A stretch of DNA of 64,000 nucleotides from Staphylococcus carnosus (GTDB lineage: Bacteria > Bacillota > Bacilli > Staphylococcales > Staphylococcaceae). A program made the position numbers and the translations under genes. The notes under the pieces were generated by a model. The model saw only the letters and a list, made by a program, of their open reading frames with translations. It searched no databases and had not been told where the DNA came from. Below are positions 1-8,706 of this stretch, one piece after another. The stretch's first letter is position 1. Each line of letters begins with the position of its first letter. Location: positions 2,480,001 to 2,544,000 of the forward strand of contig NZ_UHCT01000001.1 in NCBI RefSeq assembly GCF_900458435.1, written 5' to 3'.

Positions 1-36
1 TAAAATAAAACTATAAAAAGAAAGGGTGGAACAGGC

Positions 37-570
37 ATGGACAAAAGTAAAAAGCGTGCAGATTTATTACAAGCAGCGATTGATATTGTAAATGAACAAG
101 GGACTAATTATCTGACATTAGATGCCGTTGCCAAAAGAGCAGGTGTAAGCAAAGGCGGCCTATTGTATCATTTCGAAAGTAAACAGGCATTGATTCAAGG
201 ACTTGTTGACTATGCAAATACGCAATATCGTGAAAATGTAGATAAAAATATTAGAGAATCTGAAGATTCAGGTGCACTTTTGCGCGGATATATTGAAGCA
301 ACCAGAAAACATCGCGATGAAAACGCAGCAGTGACTTCAGCAATATTAGCAGCTCACAGTAATAACAAAGCCCTTCTCTCTCCATTACAAGAAACATATC
401 AAGAATGGCAATCTGACATTGCTTCTGACCAACAAGATAACGTAGATGCCACAATTATACGCTTAGCGATTGATGGTTTATGGTTGTCAGAAATATTTGG
501 ATTGGATGCAATTGATGAGAAAACACGTGAAGCCGTATTAGATCGATTAATTGAATATACACGTAAATAA
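37..570 (+). CDS. TetR/AcrR-family transcriptional regulator
   Basis: This is a 177-residue protein with an N-terminal TetR-type helix-turn-helix at about residues 8-55, visible in the stretches TLDAVAKRAGVSKGGLLYHF and ESKQALI, followed by an all-helical ligand-binding half. A purine-rich Shine-Dalgarno (AAAGGGTGG) precedes the ATG. It sits just upstream of the carnitine-degradation operon on the same strand, separated from it by an intrinsic terminator. The operon promoter carries a TACC/GGTA palindrome, so I infer that this protein represses that operon, with a carnitine-pathway compound as a possible inducer. The family call is firm; the ligand is unknown. Confidence 0.9.
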   Translation: MDKSKKRADLLQAAIDIVNEQGTNYLTLDAVAKRAGVSKGGLLYHFESKQALIQGLVDYANTQYRENVDKNIRESEDSGALLRGYIEATRKHRDENAAVTSAILAAHSNNKALLSPLQETYQEWQSDIASDQQDNVDATIIRLAIDGLWLSEIFGLDAIDEKTREAVLDRLIEYTRK

Positions 571-571
571 T

Positions 572-606
572 AAGCTTGTTTTGGTTCTTTCCAAAACAAG
601 TTTTAT
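572..606 (+). terminator. Intrinsic terminator of the tetR gene
   Basis: A 10-13 bp perfect stem, with CTTGTTTTGG pairing to CCAAAACAAG around a TTCTTT loop, is followed by a T-rich tract. It starts 2 bases after the stop codon. Confidence 0.85.
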
Positions 607-613
607 TTTTGGG

Positions 614-642
614 TTGAAAAAATACCGTCCAGTTGGTACACT
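614..642 (+). promoter_or_regulatory. Carnitine operon promoter with embedded candidate TetR operator
   Basis: TTGAAA (614-619), a 17-base spacer and TACACT (637-642) form a sigma-A-like promoter. The palindrome TACC-N8-GGTA occupies 623-638, between the two hexamers, where a bound repressor would block RNA polymerase. Linking it to the upstream TetR protein is inference from adjacency. Confidence 0.55.
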
Positions 643-689
643 ACTTAACGTTGAAAAAAAATCAATTGGTTGAGGAGGCAAATTCAATA

Positions 690-1580
690 ATGAAAAAAGT
701 AATGTTAACTGCAGCAATTACAGGTGCAGGCGATACAACTGAAAAAAATAAGAGCGTGCCTGTCACACCTGAAGAAATGGCAGATTCAGCTATAAAATGT
801 GCACGTGCAGGCGCTACTGTTGTGCACTTACATGCACGTGATCCTGAAACTGGCGGTATCAGTCACGATACAGAAATGTTCCGTGAAGCAGTACGCTTAA
901 TTCGTGAAGCAGAAGAAGATATTGTTATTAATATTACATCTGGGGGCGGCGGTGATTTTATCCCGAACCAAGCAGACCCTTATACAGCAGGTGAAGGTTC
1001 TGATATGCAGACACCTGCAGAACGTCACGAACCAATCGGTGCATTACTTCCTGAAATGTGCACTTTAGATTGTGGCAGTACAAACTTTGGAGATATGGTA
1101 TATATCAGTCCAGCAGACTGGTTGCGTGAACAAGCGAAACTAGTTCAAGAAGCAGGCGTCAAACCAGAATTAGAATGCTTCGACAGCGGTCATATCCGCT
1201 TCGCTAGACAATTAATCGAAGAGGGACTAATTGACGGCGAGCCTATGTTCCAATTCTGTTTAGGTATTCCGTGGGGTGCAGATAACGACCCTGAAACAAT
1301 TGAATATTTCAAGACACGTTTACCTGAAAATGCTCACTGGTCAGGTTTCGGCATTGGCATAATGCAATTACCTACTGTTGAAGAAGTAGCAAAACGCGGC
1401 GGAAATGTACGTGTTGGTTTAGAAGACAACATTTATCTTTCTAAAGGTGTTAAAGCAACAAATGAACAACTTGTTGAAAAAGCAGTAGAAATTTTAAAAG
1501 ACCTTGATATTGAGCCAATGACACCTGTAGAAGCACGTGAGAAATATAACTTAAGAGACCCCAAAGGAGGACAAAACTAA
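690..1580 (+). CDS. cdhC: Dehydrocarnitine cleavage enzyme (BKACE/DUF849 family)
   Basis: Members of the beta-keto acid cleavage family condense a beta-keto acid with acetyl-CoA. Next to carnitine dehydrogenase and a thioesterase, the expected reaction is 3-dehydrocarnitine plus acetyl-CoA to betainyl-CoA plus acetoacetate. The zinc-ligand motif HLHARDPETGG places histidines at 46 and 48, the numbering known for this family, and GLEDNI supplies a late acidic residue. The open frame extends upstream to 633, but a GAGGAGG Shine-Dalgarno at 672-678 selects the ATG at 690, giving 296 residues. The stop is one base before the next gene, so the two are probably translated from one message. Confidence 0.85.
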   Translation: MKKVMLTAAITGAGDTTEKNKSVPVTPEEMADSAIKCARAGATVVHLHARDPETGGISHDTEMFREAVRLIREAEEDIVINITSGGGGDFIPNQADPYTAGEGSDMQTPAERHEPIGALLPEMCTLDCGSTNFGDMVYISPADWLREQAKLVQEAGVKPELECFDSGHIRFARQLIEEGLIDGEPMFQFCLGIPWGADNDPETIEYFKTRLPENAHWSGFGIGIMQLPTVEEVAKRGGNVRVGLEDNIYLSKGVKATNEQLVEKAVEILKDLDIEPMTPVEAREKYNLRDPKGGQN

Positions 1581-1581
1581 A

Positions 1582-2550
1582 ATGAAATTTGCAGTTGTTG
1601 GAACAGGTGTAATCGGCAGCGGATGGATTACACGTATGCTCGCACATGGACATGAAGTTATCGCAACAGACCCTGGCGAAGGTGCTTATGAAACAATGTT
1701 GGCACAAGTTAAACAAAACTGGCCTTATGCTGAGCGCATGGGATTGGCACCAGGTGCATCTATCGATAATCTGACTTTCACACCTCATTTGGACGAAGCT
1801 GTAAAAGATGCTGACTTAATCCAAGAAAATGTACCAGAAGTTGAAGAAATCAAAGATAAAGTACTTACTGAAATTGATTTTTATGCAAAACCAGATGCCA
1901 TTATCGGCTCTAGTACATCAGGTATCATGCCTACAGAATTACAACAAAACCTTAAACATCCCGAACGTCTTGTTGTTGCACATCCATTCCATCCGGTTTA
2001 TATTTTACCGCTTGTAGAAATTGTACCTGGTGCACAAACAAGCGAAGCTACTGTCGCAAAAGCAGAAGAAATCTATGAGTCTATCGGCAGTGATGTATTA
2101 CATGTCCGCAATGAAATCGAAGGTCACATTGCAGACCGCTTGATGGAAGCCTTATGGCGTGAATCATTGCATATTGTCAATGAAGGTATTGCAACAACAG
2201 AAGAAGTCGACAAAGCCTTTACACATGCTGCTGGTTTACGTTATGCACAATATGGTCCATTCATGACTTTCCACCTTGCAGGCGGAAACGGCGGTATGCG
2301 TCATATGTTGAAACAATTCGGACCAGCATTGAAAAAACCATGGACAAAATTAATTGCACCAGAACTTACAACTGATCTTTATAATGCAGTTGTTGAAGGT
2401 TGCGAACAATCATCAGCAGGCCATACAATGTCTGAACTTGATCAAAAACGTAACGAATTCTTAGTCCGTGTTAAAGAACTTGCACAAGAGTATTGGCCAG
2501 AAAACAGCGCGTATATGAAAAAACGTACTGCTGGCTATGCGGAGGTTTAA
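1582..2550 (+). CDS. cdhA: L-carnitine dehydrogenase
   Basis: This NAD-dependent enzyme of the 3-hydroxyacyl-CoA dehydrogenase superfamily would oxidise L-carnitine to 3-dehydrocarnitine. The N-terminus carries the Rossmann glycine motif VGTGVIGSGW. The HPFHP stretch near residue 138 and a helical C-terminal domain are typical of the family, and 322 residues is the usual length of carnitine dehydrogenases. The Shine-Dalgarno AAAGGAGG lies inside the end of the preceding gene. Three adjacent genes (cleavage enzyme, dehydrogenase, thioesterase) match the cdhCAB arrangement known from pseudomonads. The end product would be glycine betaine, an osmoprotectant. I have not excluded another hydroxyacyl substrate. 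Confidence 0.85.
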   Translation: MKFAVVGTGVIGSGWITRMLAHGHEVIATDPGEGAYETMLAQVKQNWPYAERMGLAPGASIDNLTFTPHLDEAVKDADLIQENVPEVEEIKDKVLTEIDFYAKPDAIIGSSTSGIMPTELQQNLKHPERLVVAHPFHPVYILPLVEIVPGAQTSEATVAKAEEIYESIGSDVLHVRNEIEGHIADRLMEALWRESLHIVNEGIATTEEVDKAFTHAAGLRYAQYGPFMTFHLAGGNGGMRHMLKQFGPALKKPWTKLIAPELTTDLYNAVVEGCEQSSAGHTMSELDQKRNEFLVRVKELAQEYWPENSAYMKKRTAGYAEV

Positions 2551-2553
2551 ATA

Positions 2554-3024
2554 ATGTCTGAACATTTCACTTACAATGTAACCGTTCAAGATGCATGGCT
2601 TGATCATAACCAGCATATGAACGACGCTGAATACAATCGTGTCTTCAGTGATACAACAGATGCGTGGCTCGCTCACCTTGGCTTAGATACAGACACTATT
2701 GCAGAAATCGGTTATACTGTTTTCACTTTGGAAAATCATTTGATTTATAAAAAAGAAGTACCTCAAAACGAGAAACTTTCTGTAAAAGTGCGCTTGATAG
2801 ATTATGATGCTAAACGCTGCCATGTCTTCATGGAATTATCTGATTCCAAAGAAGACATTTGCGCAACTTATGAAGTGATGTTAATGGGAATAGATACAGC
2901 AAGCGGACGCCCTGCTCCTTTCCCAGATAATATAATGAAAAAAGTAGAAGAAGAATCAACATTAGAAGAAAGTGCCGAAAACCCTAAAGAGTTAGGACGT
3001 CAAATCGGCATCAAACATAAATAA
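2554..3024 (+). CDS. cdhB: Betainyl-CoA thioesterase (hotdog fold)
   Basis: This 156-residue protein has the 4-hydroxybenzoyl-CoA-thioesterase-type hotdog signature: WLDHNQHMNDAEYNRVFSD contains the catalytic-region aspartate and histidines, and a central ENHLIYKKEV strand follows. It starts 3 bases after carnitine dehydrogenase. In this context it should hydrolyse betainyl-CoA to glycine betaine and CoA, completing carnitine conversion. A second thioesterase of the same subfamily lies at 22461-22934, with a closely similar motif and the same C-terminal LG-Q-GI ending. The substrate is inferred from the operon. Confidence 0.82.
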   Translation: MSEHFTYNVTVQDAWLDHNQHMNDAEYNRVFSDTTDAWLAHLGLDTDTIAEIGYTVFTLENHLIYKKEVPQNEKLSVKVRLIDYDAKRCHVFMELSDSKEDICATYEVMLMGIDTASGRPAPFPDNIMKKVEEESTLEESAENPKELGRQIGIKHK

Positions 3025-3038
3025 CAAATCAGAACACA

Positions 3039-3076
3039 AAAACGTCGATGCTGTTGCGAGCATCGACGTTTTATAT
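3039..3076 (+). terminator. Intrinsic terminator of the carnitine operon
   Basis: A near-perfect 14-bp stem (AAAACGTCGATGCT and its complement) surrounds a 6-base loop and is followed by a short T-rich tract, 14 bases after the thioesterase stop. Confidence 0.9.
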
Positions 3077-3133
3077 ATTTCAAGACACCTCAGGTCTGAA
3101 ATATTGAAATATAGTCTGAATGAGCCATTATTT

Positions 3134-3754
3134 TTAAGGGATCAATATTTTGAAGATATTTTTTATAATTACAAAGCTCACAATTAAGATAATAATACTT
3201 GATACCTTGTTCAGTATCACTATATATCGGCCTGTTTTATCTACAGAGCCCAATAATCGGCCTGCAATTGCTAAAAAGATAAACCATAACCAAGATACAG
3301 AAACTGTTGCAGCCGTAAATAATACTTTATCTAAACCATTATAAACAGAAGCACTCGTTCCAATTACACCGATTGTATCCATAATGGCATGTGGATTCAG
3401 CAGTGAAACAGATAACGCAAATCCAATTTGCTTTTTAGCACTCATCGGTTCAAAATTCTGAAGTTTATCAGGCTTTTCTTTCCATAATGACCAGGCCATA
3501 TAAAGTAAAAACACCAAACCGATAATATAAATAATCAACTGTAATATCGGCAATGACATCAAAATGAGTGACATACCTAAAATCGCAAGCACAATCAGCA
3601 ATGTATCGCACAATCCTGCTGTAATAATAACTGGCAGCGCACCTATCAACTTTTTCTGATTTGCACCTTGGTTAAATACGAACACATTTTGTGCACCTAA
3701 GGGCAATATCAAGCCCAGCGCTAATAGAAATCCGTGGATAATCGGTTGTAACAT
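3134..3754 (-). CDS. LysE/ArgO-type amino-acid exporter
   Basis: A 206-residue integral membrane protein with about six hydrophobic segments. The N-terminal motif GLILPLGAQNVFVFNQG is characteristic of the LysE/ArgO/RhtB superfamily, and a later NPHAIMDTIGVIG segment is also conserved. The ORF can open at 3772, but that ATG lies upstream of the Shine-Dalgarno (GAGAGGAG). The ATG at 3754 is correctly spaced and is preferred. The likely role is export of basic amino acids such as arginine or lysine. It is a single gene on the minus strand, and no LysR-type regulator is adjacent. Confidence 0.85.
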   Translation of the reverse strand: MLQPIIHGFLLALGLILPLGAQNVFVFNQGANQKKLIGALPVIITAGLCDTLLIVLAILGMSLILMSLPILQLIIYIIGLVFLLYMAWSLWKEKPDKLQNFEPMSAKKQIGFALSVSLLNPHAIMDTIGVIGTSASVYNGLDKVLFTAATVSVSWLWFIFLAIAGRLLGSVDKTGRYIVILNKVSSIIILIVSFVIIKNIFKILIP

Positions 3755-3857
3755 GATAGAGGCTCCTCTCATTTGCGAATTGCTACCTATTATCTATTAT
3801 TTTTTTATTATTCGCAAGGAAGATTTTGAAATATTGTGACGCCTATTGAATACATAT

Positions 3858-3890
3858 TAAAAAGGCACCTACCCCATATGGTAAGCGCCT
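3858..3890 (-). terminator. Intrinsic terminator of mccA-mccB
   Basis: On the minus strand AGGCGCTTACC pairs, with mismatches, with GGTAGGTGCCT and is followed by a T run. Confidence 0.75.
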
Positions 3891-3911
3891 CTCAATATCA
3901 TGCCTATACTA

Positions 3912-5057
3912 TTAATTTAATTTATCTAGAGCTTGTTTTAAGTCTGCAACTAAATCATCTGTATCTTCAATACCTACTGACAAACGGATTAATCCATCAG
4001 CGATACCTTCTTTTTCACGTACATCTTTAGGAATAGATGCATGTGTCATAAGTGCTGGAACAGAGATTAAACTTTCAACCGCACCTAAGCTTTCTGCTAA
4101 TGTGAAATATTCTGTTTCACGAATAACAGCTTTAGCAGCATCCACATCTTTAACTACAAATGAGATAACTCCAGTATGACCTGATGCTTGACGTTCTTGT
4201 ACATCGTGGTTTAAATGATCTTTCAAGCTTGGGTGGTAAACCGCTTCAACATTAGGGTGTTCTGATAACATTTCAGTCACTGCAACCGCATTGCTGCTTA
4301 CTTGTTCCATACGTAAGCCTAATGTTTTAATACCACGAATTAATAAATAACTGTCTTGCGGTCCTAAAACGCCGCCTGTTGAATTTTGAATGAAACCAAT
4401 ACGTTCAGCTAACTCTTCATTATCAGTCGCAACTAATCCAGCAATAACGTCACTGTGTCCGCCAATATATTTAGAAGCTGAATGCAATACGATATCAGCA
4501 CCTAAAGCTAATGGATTTTGGAAGTAAGGTGACATGAATGTATTATCTACAACTGAAATCAAATTGTGTTTACGTGCGATATCAGCTGAAGCTTGGATAT
4601 CAGTTATACGTAATAATGGATTTGATGGTGTTTCGATAAATAACATTTTAGTTTCTGGTTTAATCGCACTTTCAATGTTTTCAGTATGTGTTGTATCAAC
4701 GAAATCAGCATCGATACCTAAACGTTTAAACACTTTAGTCAACACACGGAATGTACCGCCGTACACATCTGAATTCACTACAATGTGATCACCTTTATCT
4801 AATAGCATTACGACTGCTGAAATTGCTGCAACACCTGAACCGAATGCGAAACCAAAACGTGCACCTTCTAAGTCAGCAATTGTGCTTTCTAAAGCTGTAC
4901 GTGTAGGGTTGCCGCTTCGTGAATATTCATATCCTTCACGCAAGTCACCGATATCATCTTGTAAATAAGTGCTTGTTTGATAAATAGGTGTTGTTACCGC
5001 ACCAGTGTAATCGTCAGTAGTATGTCCGCCATGTACCATTTGTGTTTTCTTTTTCAT
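3912..5057 (-). CDS. mccB: Cystathionine gamma-lyase / homocysteine gamma-lyase
   Basis: A PLP enzyme of the Cys/Met metabolism family, 381 residues. Visible family features are the N-terminal YTGAVTTPIYQTSTY, EYSRSGNPTRTALE, FIETPSNPLLR, and the cofactor lysine in LHSASKYIGGHSDV. It lies directly downstream of a cysteine-synthase-like gene (mccA), so the pair most likely runs reverse transsulfuration: homocysteine to cystathionine to cysteine. Sequence alone cannot separate gamma-lyase from gamma-synthase activity; the pairing with mccA favours the lyase. The Shine-Dalgarno is AAGGAG, upstream of the ATG. Confidence 0.88.
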   Translation of the reverse strand: MKKKTQMVHGGHTTDDYTGAVTTPIYQTSTYLQDDIGDLREGYEYSRSGNPTRTALESTIADLEGARFGFAFGSGVAAISAVVMLLDKGDHIVVNSDVYGGTFRVLTKVFKRLGIDADFVDTTHTENIESAIKPETKMLFIETPSNPLLRITDIQASADIARKHNLISVVDNTFMSPYFQNPLALGADIVLHSASKYIGGHSDVIAGLVATDNEELAERIGFIQNSTGGVLGPQDSYLLIRGIKTLGLRMEQVSSNAVAVTEMLSEHPNVEAVYHPSLKDHLNHDVQERQASGHTGVISFVVKDVDAAKAVIRETEYFTLAESLGAVESLISVPALMTHASIPKDVREKEGIADGLIRLSVGIEDTDDLVADLKQALDKLN

Positions 5058-5099
5058 TATCTCTTTCGACTCCTTTATGTGTTAGGTTTGAAATTTGCT

Positions 5100-5996
5100 T
5101 TACTTGCTTTGATAATTAAAAATAGATTTAGACATATAACGGTCGCTGCCGTCTGGGAAAATTGTTACGATAACTCCCTTGTCTAGACGTGCTTTCATTT
5201 CTAAAGCACCTTGCAATGCAGCCCCCGATGAACTGCCTGCTAAAATACCTTCTTGCAACGCAAGACGTTTTACATTTTTAAATGCATCTGCATCACTGAT
5301 AGTTAAAATCTCTGAGACTATATCTTTTTCTAAGAAATCCGGCCATTTTTCAGAACCAATTCCTTCTGTATCATGCAAATGTCTAGGTCCGCCATTCAAA
5401 ATAGAACCTTCAGGCTCGATTAAAATGTTTTTGGCCTTGCGTTCCGCTAAGCCTTCTGCTGTGCCTGTAAAAGTACCGCCAGAACCGACACCTGCTACGA
5501 AATAGTCAATTTCCGGTAATTCATTTAAAATTTCTTGTGCTAAAGTTTCACGATAAGCACCCGGATTATCCTCTGTTTCGAATTGGTTTGTGTAATATGC
5601 TCCATGTTCTTCTGCATATGCTTTCGCAGCCTTCTGCGCACCCATCATGCCGCCATTTTGCGGTGTACGGATAACTTCTGCACCTAGTGCTTCCATAATA
5701 GATATTTTTTCGGCCGCAAATCCTTCAGGTGCATAAATCACACAACGCAATCCATAATGATTTGCTGCAATTGTTAAGCCGATTCCTGTGTTACCGGCTG
5801 AAGCTTCTACAATCGTATCGCCGCGTTTAATTTGTCCACGTTCTAATGCTTGTTCAACCAGATATTTACCTAAACGATCTTTAACACTGCCGCCAGGATT
5901 ATACTGTTCTAACTTTGCATAGATTTCAACGTTATCATCGCTGAACGATTCCAATTTGACAAGAGGCGTATTGCCGATTAAATCAAATGCAATCAT
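5100..5996 (-). CDS. mccA: Cystathionine beta-synthase-type PLP enzyme
   Basis: A beta-family PLP enzyme of 298 residues. PGGSVKDRLGKYLVE contains the cofactor lysine, EASAGNTGIGLTIAA is the substrate-binding loop, and GVGSGGTFTGTAEGL is the phosphate loop. MccA enzymes join serine or O-acetylserine with homocysteine to form cystathionine, which the adjacent mccB product cleaves. The 42-base gap and shared strand indicate one operon. The protein is shorter than CBS enzymes with regulatory domains. The upstream region (about 6060-6110) is AT-rich and contains one AAACCAT half-site resembling those near the cys genes. Confidence 0.88.
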   Translation of the reverse strand: MIAFDLIGNTPLVKLESFSDDNVEIYAKLEQYNPGGSVKDRLGKYLVEQALERGQIKRGDTIVEASAGNTGIGLTIAANHYGLRCVIYAPEGFAAEKISIMEALGAEVIRTPQNGGMMGAQKAAKAYAEEHGAYYTNQFETEDNPGAYRETLAQEILNELPEIDYFVAGVGSGGTFTGTAEGLAERKAKNILIEPEGSILNGGPRHLHDTEGIGSEKWPDFLEKDIVSEILTISDADAFKNVKRLALQEGILAGSSSGAALQGALEMKARLDKGVIVTIFPDGSDRYMSKSIFNYQSK

Positions 5997-6140
5997 TAGT
6001 TTCCTCCCCGAGAACTTCAGTTTGAATGGCCTGATTCCATTTCTTACCTGAACTTCTCCCTTTATTCCTACTATACTGATATGGATTATAAACCATTAGC
6101 ACATATATTGCAATTATGCTATTTCTTTTTACCTTAACTC

Positions 6141-6188
6141 AAAAAAAGAGCAGGACAAAAAACTTATAATCGTTTCTTGTCCTGCTCT
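6141..6188 (-). terminator. Intrinsic terminator after the NSS transporter gene
   Basis: AGAGCAGGACAA (6147-6158) and its complement (about 6177-6188) form a 12-bp stem. The A7 run at 6141-6147 reads as a T run on the minus strand. Confidence 0.85.
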
Positions 6189-6195
6189 ATTTCTT

Positions 6196-7536
6196 CTATT
6201 TAAATAATTGCATCACAAATACTAATAAGATAACTACCGGTAAAACATACTTCACGAGATAATACCACGGTACAAATAGTTTAAGACGATCTCGTCCAAA
6301 GACTTTTTCCAAATCTTTCATTTTCAATAATTGGCCTACAAAGAGCGTTGTTGCAAATGCACCTAAAGGCATCAAAATATTAGAGACTAGGAAATCCATA
6401 TTATCGAAGATGCTTCCTGCCCCAAAATGAATACCACTTAAACTACTGAATGAAAGTGTCGCAGGTATACTGATTAAGAACACCAGCACACTGCCGATCA
6501 CTGCTACTTTCGTACGTTTTCGATTGTCGTTCTTTGTAAAGATGGAAACATTCAATTCAAGCAGTGAAATAGATGAAGTAAGTGCCGCAAATAAGAATAA
6601 GATAAGGAAAATCAAGTAGAAACCTGCTCCAAAACTCATTTGTTCAAATACACGCGGCAATACTTTAAATAGTAATCCTGGTCCTTCTTCTGGTTTGTAT
6701 CCGAATGCGTTAATTGCTGGGAAAATTGCAAGTCCAGCAAGCAATGACACAATAATATTCATAATCACAATAGATAATGCTGACGTTTTAATTGTCATTT
6801 CTTTTGGCGCGTAACTCGCATAAGTGATCATGCCTGTGGTACCGAGCGATAAGGCAAAGAAAGATTGTCCTAACGCAAAGAGTACACCTTGCATAGAAAG
6901 ATCTTCCATACGCGGTTCTAAAATAAAACGTACACCTTCAGCTGCACCGTCTAGTGACAGAGATTTAATGACAATGAGAATAAGAAAAACAAAAAGTAAT
7001 GGCATCATCACTTTAGAGGCTTTCTCTAAACCATGTTCCACACCCAGCATAACGATGACCATTGTAATTAAAATAAAAATACCTTGTCCTATAATAGTAT
7101 AAACAGGGTTACTGATAACTTGATCAAAGTGAATACTTCCAAGCGTTCCGCTTCCTAAACCGACAAGTTGCATAGCTACTTGTGCAATATAGATAATAAT
7201 CCATCCACCGACAACACTGTAAAATCCAAATAGTACGAATACAGCAAGATTTCCGCTCCATCCGATGATATTTGTCCATTTTTTTCCAGAAAGTTTACCA
7301 AAAATTGCAGTGGTATAAGTACGGCCGAGTTTACCAATTGTAAATTCCATAATCAATAACGGTAAGCCGATAAAAATTGTAAATACTAAAAACATAAGTA
7401 AGAACGCGCCACCACCATATACTCCGGCCATATATGGGAACTTCCACATCGCACCGAGTCCAATTGCGGAGCCCGCACTTGCTAATATAAATCCTGTTGA
7501 CGTTTTCCATTGTGATTGTTTAGACACTTCGTTCAT
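6196..7536 (-). CDS. Sodium:neurotransmitter symporter (NSS) family transporter
   Basis: A 446-residue membrane protein with about 11 hydrophobic segments. The first transmembrane helix, ASAGSAIGLGAMWKFPY, is the NSS/LeuT sodium- and substrate-binding signature. Bacterial members of this length generally import amino acids with sodium; the substrate is not readable from sequence. The gene is monocistronic with its own terminator. Upstream, at 7537-7854, is a 318-base AT-rich gap that holds an inverted repeat (7648-7689) and a small hairpin (CTGTTC/GAACAG near 7588-7606), but no recognisable riboswitch. Confidence 0.9.
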   Translation of the reverse strand: MNEVSKQSQWKTSTGFILASAGSAIGLGAMWKFPYMAGVYGGGAFLLMFLVFTIFIGLPLLIMEFTIGKLGRTYTTAIFGKLSGKKWTNIIGWSGNLAVFVLFGFYSVVGGWIIIYIAQVAMQLVGLGSGTLGSIHFDQVISNPVYTIIGQGIFILITMVIVMLGVEHGLEKASKVMMPLLFVFLILIVIKSLSLDGAAEGVRFILEPRMEDLSMQGVLFALGQSFFALSLGTTGMITYASYAPKEMTIKTSALSIVIMNIIVSLLAGLAIFPAINAFGYKPEEGPGLLFKVLPRVFEQMSFGAGFYLIFLILFLFAALTSSISLLELNVSIFTKNDNRKRTKVAVIGSVLVFLISIPATLSFSSLSGIHFGAGSIFDNMDFLVSNILMPLGAFATTLFVGQLLKMKDLEKVFGRDRLKLFVPWYYLVKYVLPVVILLVFVMQLFK

Positions 7537-7647
7537 CCTTTTCTATCTATGAGTTGCATCCGTATCATCTTTGATGAATTAAACATTAAACGAGACTGTT
7601 CCTTCCGTGAACAGCCCGATTTAAAATAATTATTTAATAATTGAATC

Positions 7648-7689
7648 GTTTACTTTAAAGCGTTAAAGCGTTTAAGTAATTAAGTAAAC
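7648..7689. promoter_or_regulatory. Inverted repeat in the transporter upstream region
   Basis: GTTTACTT (7648-7655) and AAGTAAAC (7682-7689) are perfect inverted arms around a tandem AAAGCGTT repeat. The position upstream of the NSS transporter gene suggests an operator or promoter-proximal site. No regulator is assigned. Confidence 0.4.
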
Positions 7690-7854
7690 TATAACACAAT
7701 TTTTGTGATTCATCAATAGTCACAGAATTGCTAAGATAGTCTTTCTCTTTCCGGAAAACGTTTTTTGTATAAAATAAAAGAGATTGTACCGCATTCAGTC
7801 GGCCAACCTCATCAAGTTAATCTATATTAAAATGTTTATTATCATTTTTATTTA

Positions 7855-8442
7855 TTAATGTCCTTTTGCTGCTTCTTTCAATTCAAATAATGAATCTAAC
7901 ATATTCGCAACATCCAATTGTAAAGTTTTACGTCTATAACTCAGTTCATCAAAATAATTAATGAATGTAGTACGGATGAAACCACTTTCCATAACGTCTA
8001 AAACTAATTCACGGAAACTTTCAAAAGAAATCTCTATATCATTAGCATCATAGTAACGTTTGAAAGTAACATCCAAGGCTTTATGCAAACTTGCCACACC
8101 TTCATATAGTTCTTCTTTAAATTCCTCTGGTGCTTGTGTGAATTGCAGATATAAACGTAGATAGTTAATATCAGTGTCAAATACAGTCTTAAGAATAAAC
8201 TTTTTCAAGTTTCCTAAATGAAGTGTATCTGGGTTCTTTTTATTTTCTATTTCAATGACACGCTCAAAAAAATTAAAACAGCGTTGCGCACATTCGCGAT
8301 AAATTGCTGCTTTGCTCGGAAAATAATAATACAAGCTTGCTTTCTTAATATCTACGCTTTTAGCAAGTTCGTCTAAAGTACAACCATAATAGCTTTTTTG
8401 CGCAAACAATTCAATTGCATTGTCTATAATTTCATTTTTCAA
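7855..8442 (-). CDS. TetR-family regulator resembling IcaR
   Basis: A 195-residue TetR regulator. Residues 1-50 (IIDNAIELFAQKSYYGCTLD, ELAKSVDIKKASLYYYF) closely follow the DNA-binding domain of IcaR, the repressor of the intercellular-adhesion operon, as recalled from staphylococcal IcaR proteins. The C-terminal half shares the pattern of aromatic and acidic residues (INYLRLYLQFTQAPEEF). No icaADBC genes lie beside it; the neighbours are an NSS transporter and an esterase. It may control a different target or a distant ica operon. The flanking stretches 7690-7854 and 8443-8706 are AT-rich and show no further gene. Confidence 0.85.
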   Translation of the reverse strand: MKNEIIDNAIELFAQKSYYGCTLDELAKSVDIKKASLYYYFPSKAAIYRECAQRCFNFFERVIEIENKKNPDTLHLGNLKKFILKTVFDTDINYLRLYLQFTQAPEEFKEELYEGVASLHKALDVTFKRYYDANDIEISFESFRELVLDVMESGFIRTTFINYFDELSYRRKTLQLDVANMLDSLFELKEAAKGH

Positions 8443-8706
8443 TACTTATTCCTCCACTCTTCTTCTCTTACTTCGAACTGCGTTTAGTTTAAGTTACCTG
8501 TTCGCACAAAAATATCACTACTATAAAACAATAATTAAAATAATGAATTTTTAAATTGCCTATTTACTTTAGTCAATATTTTCGTAACTATTCCTTTTGA
8601 TTGTATAATAACATATATTCATTACAATTAAAAAATAGGTTGTTTATTACCTTTTTTATATCTTACTCTATTCTAAAGATGTTTGTAAATTAATTTTACG
8701 AAATAC

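Noticed and set aside
3836..4030. Plus-strand ORF across the end of mccB
   Set aside because: It overlaps the mccB coding region and terminator antisense, has no Shine-Dalgarno and no family resemblance.
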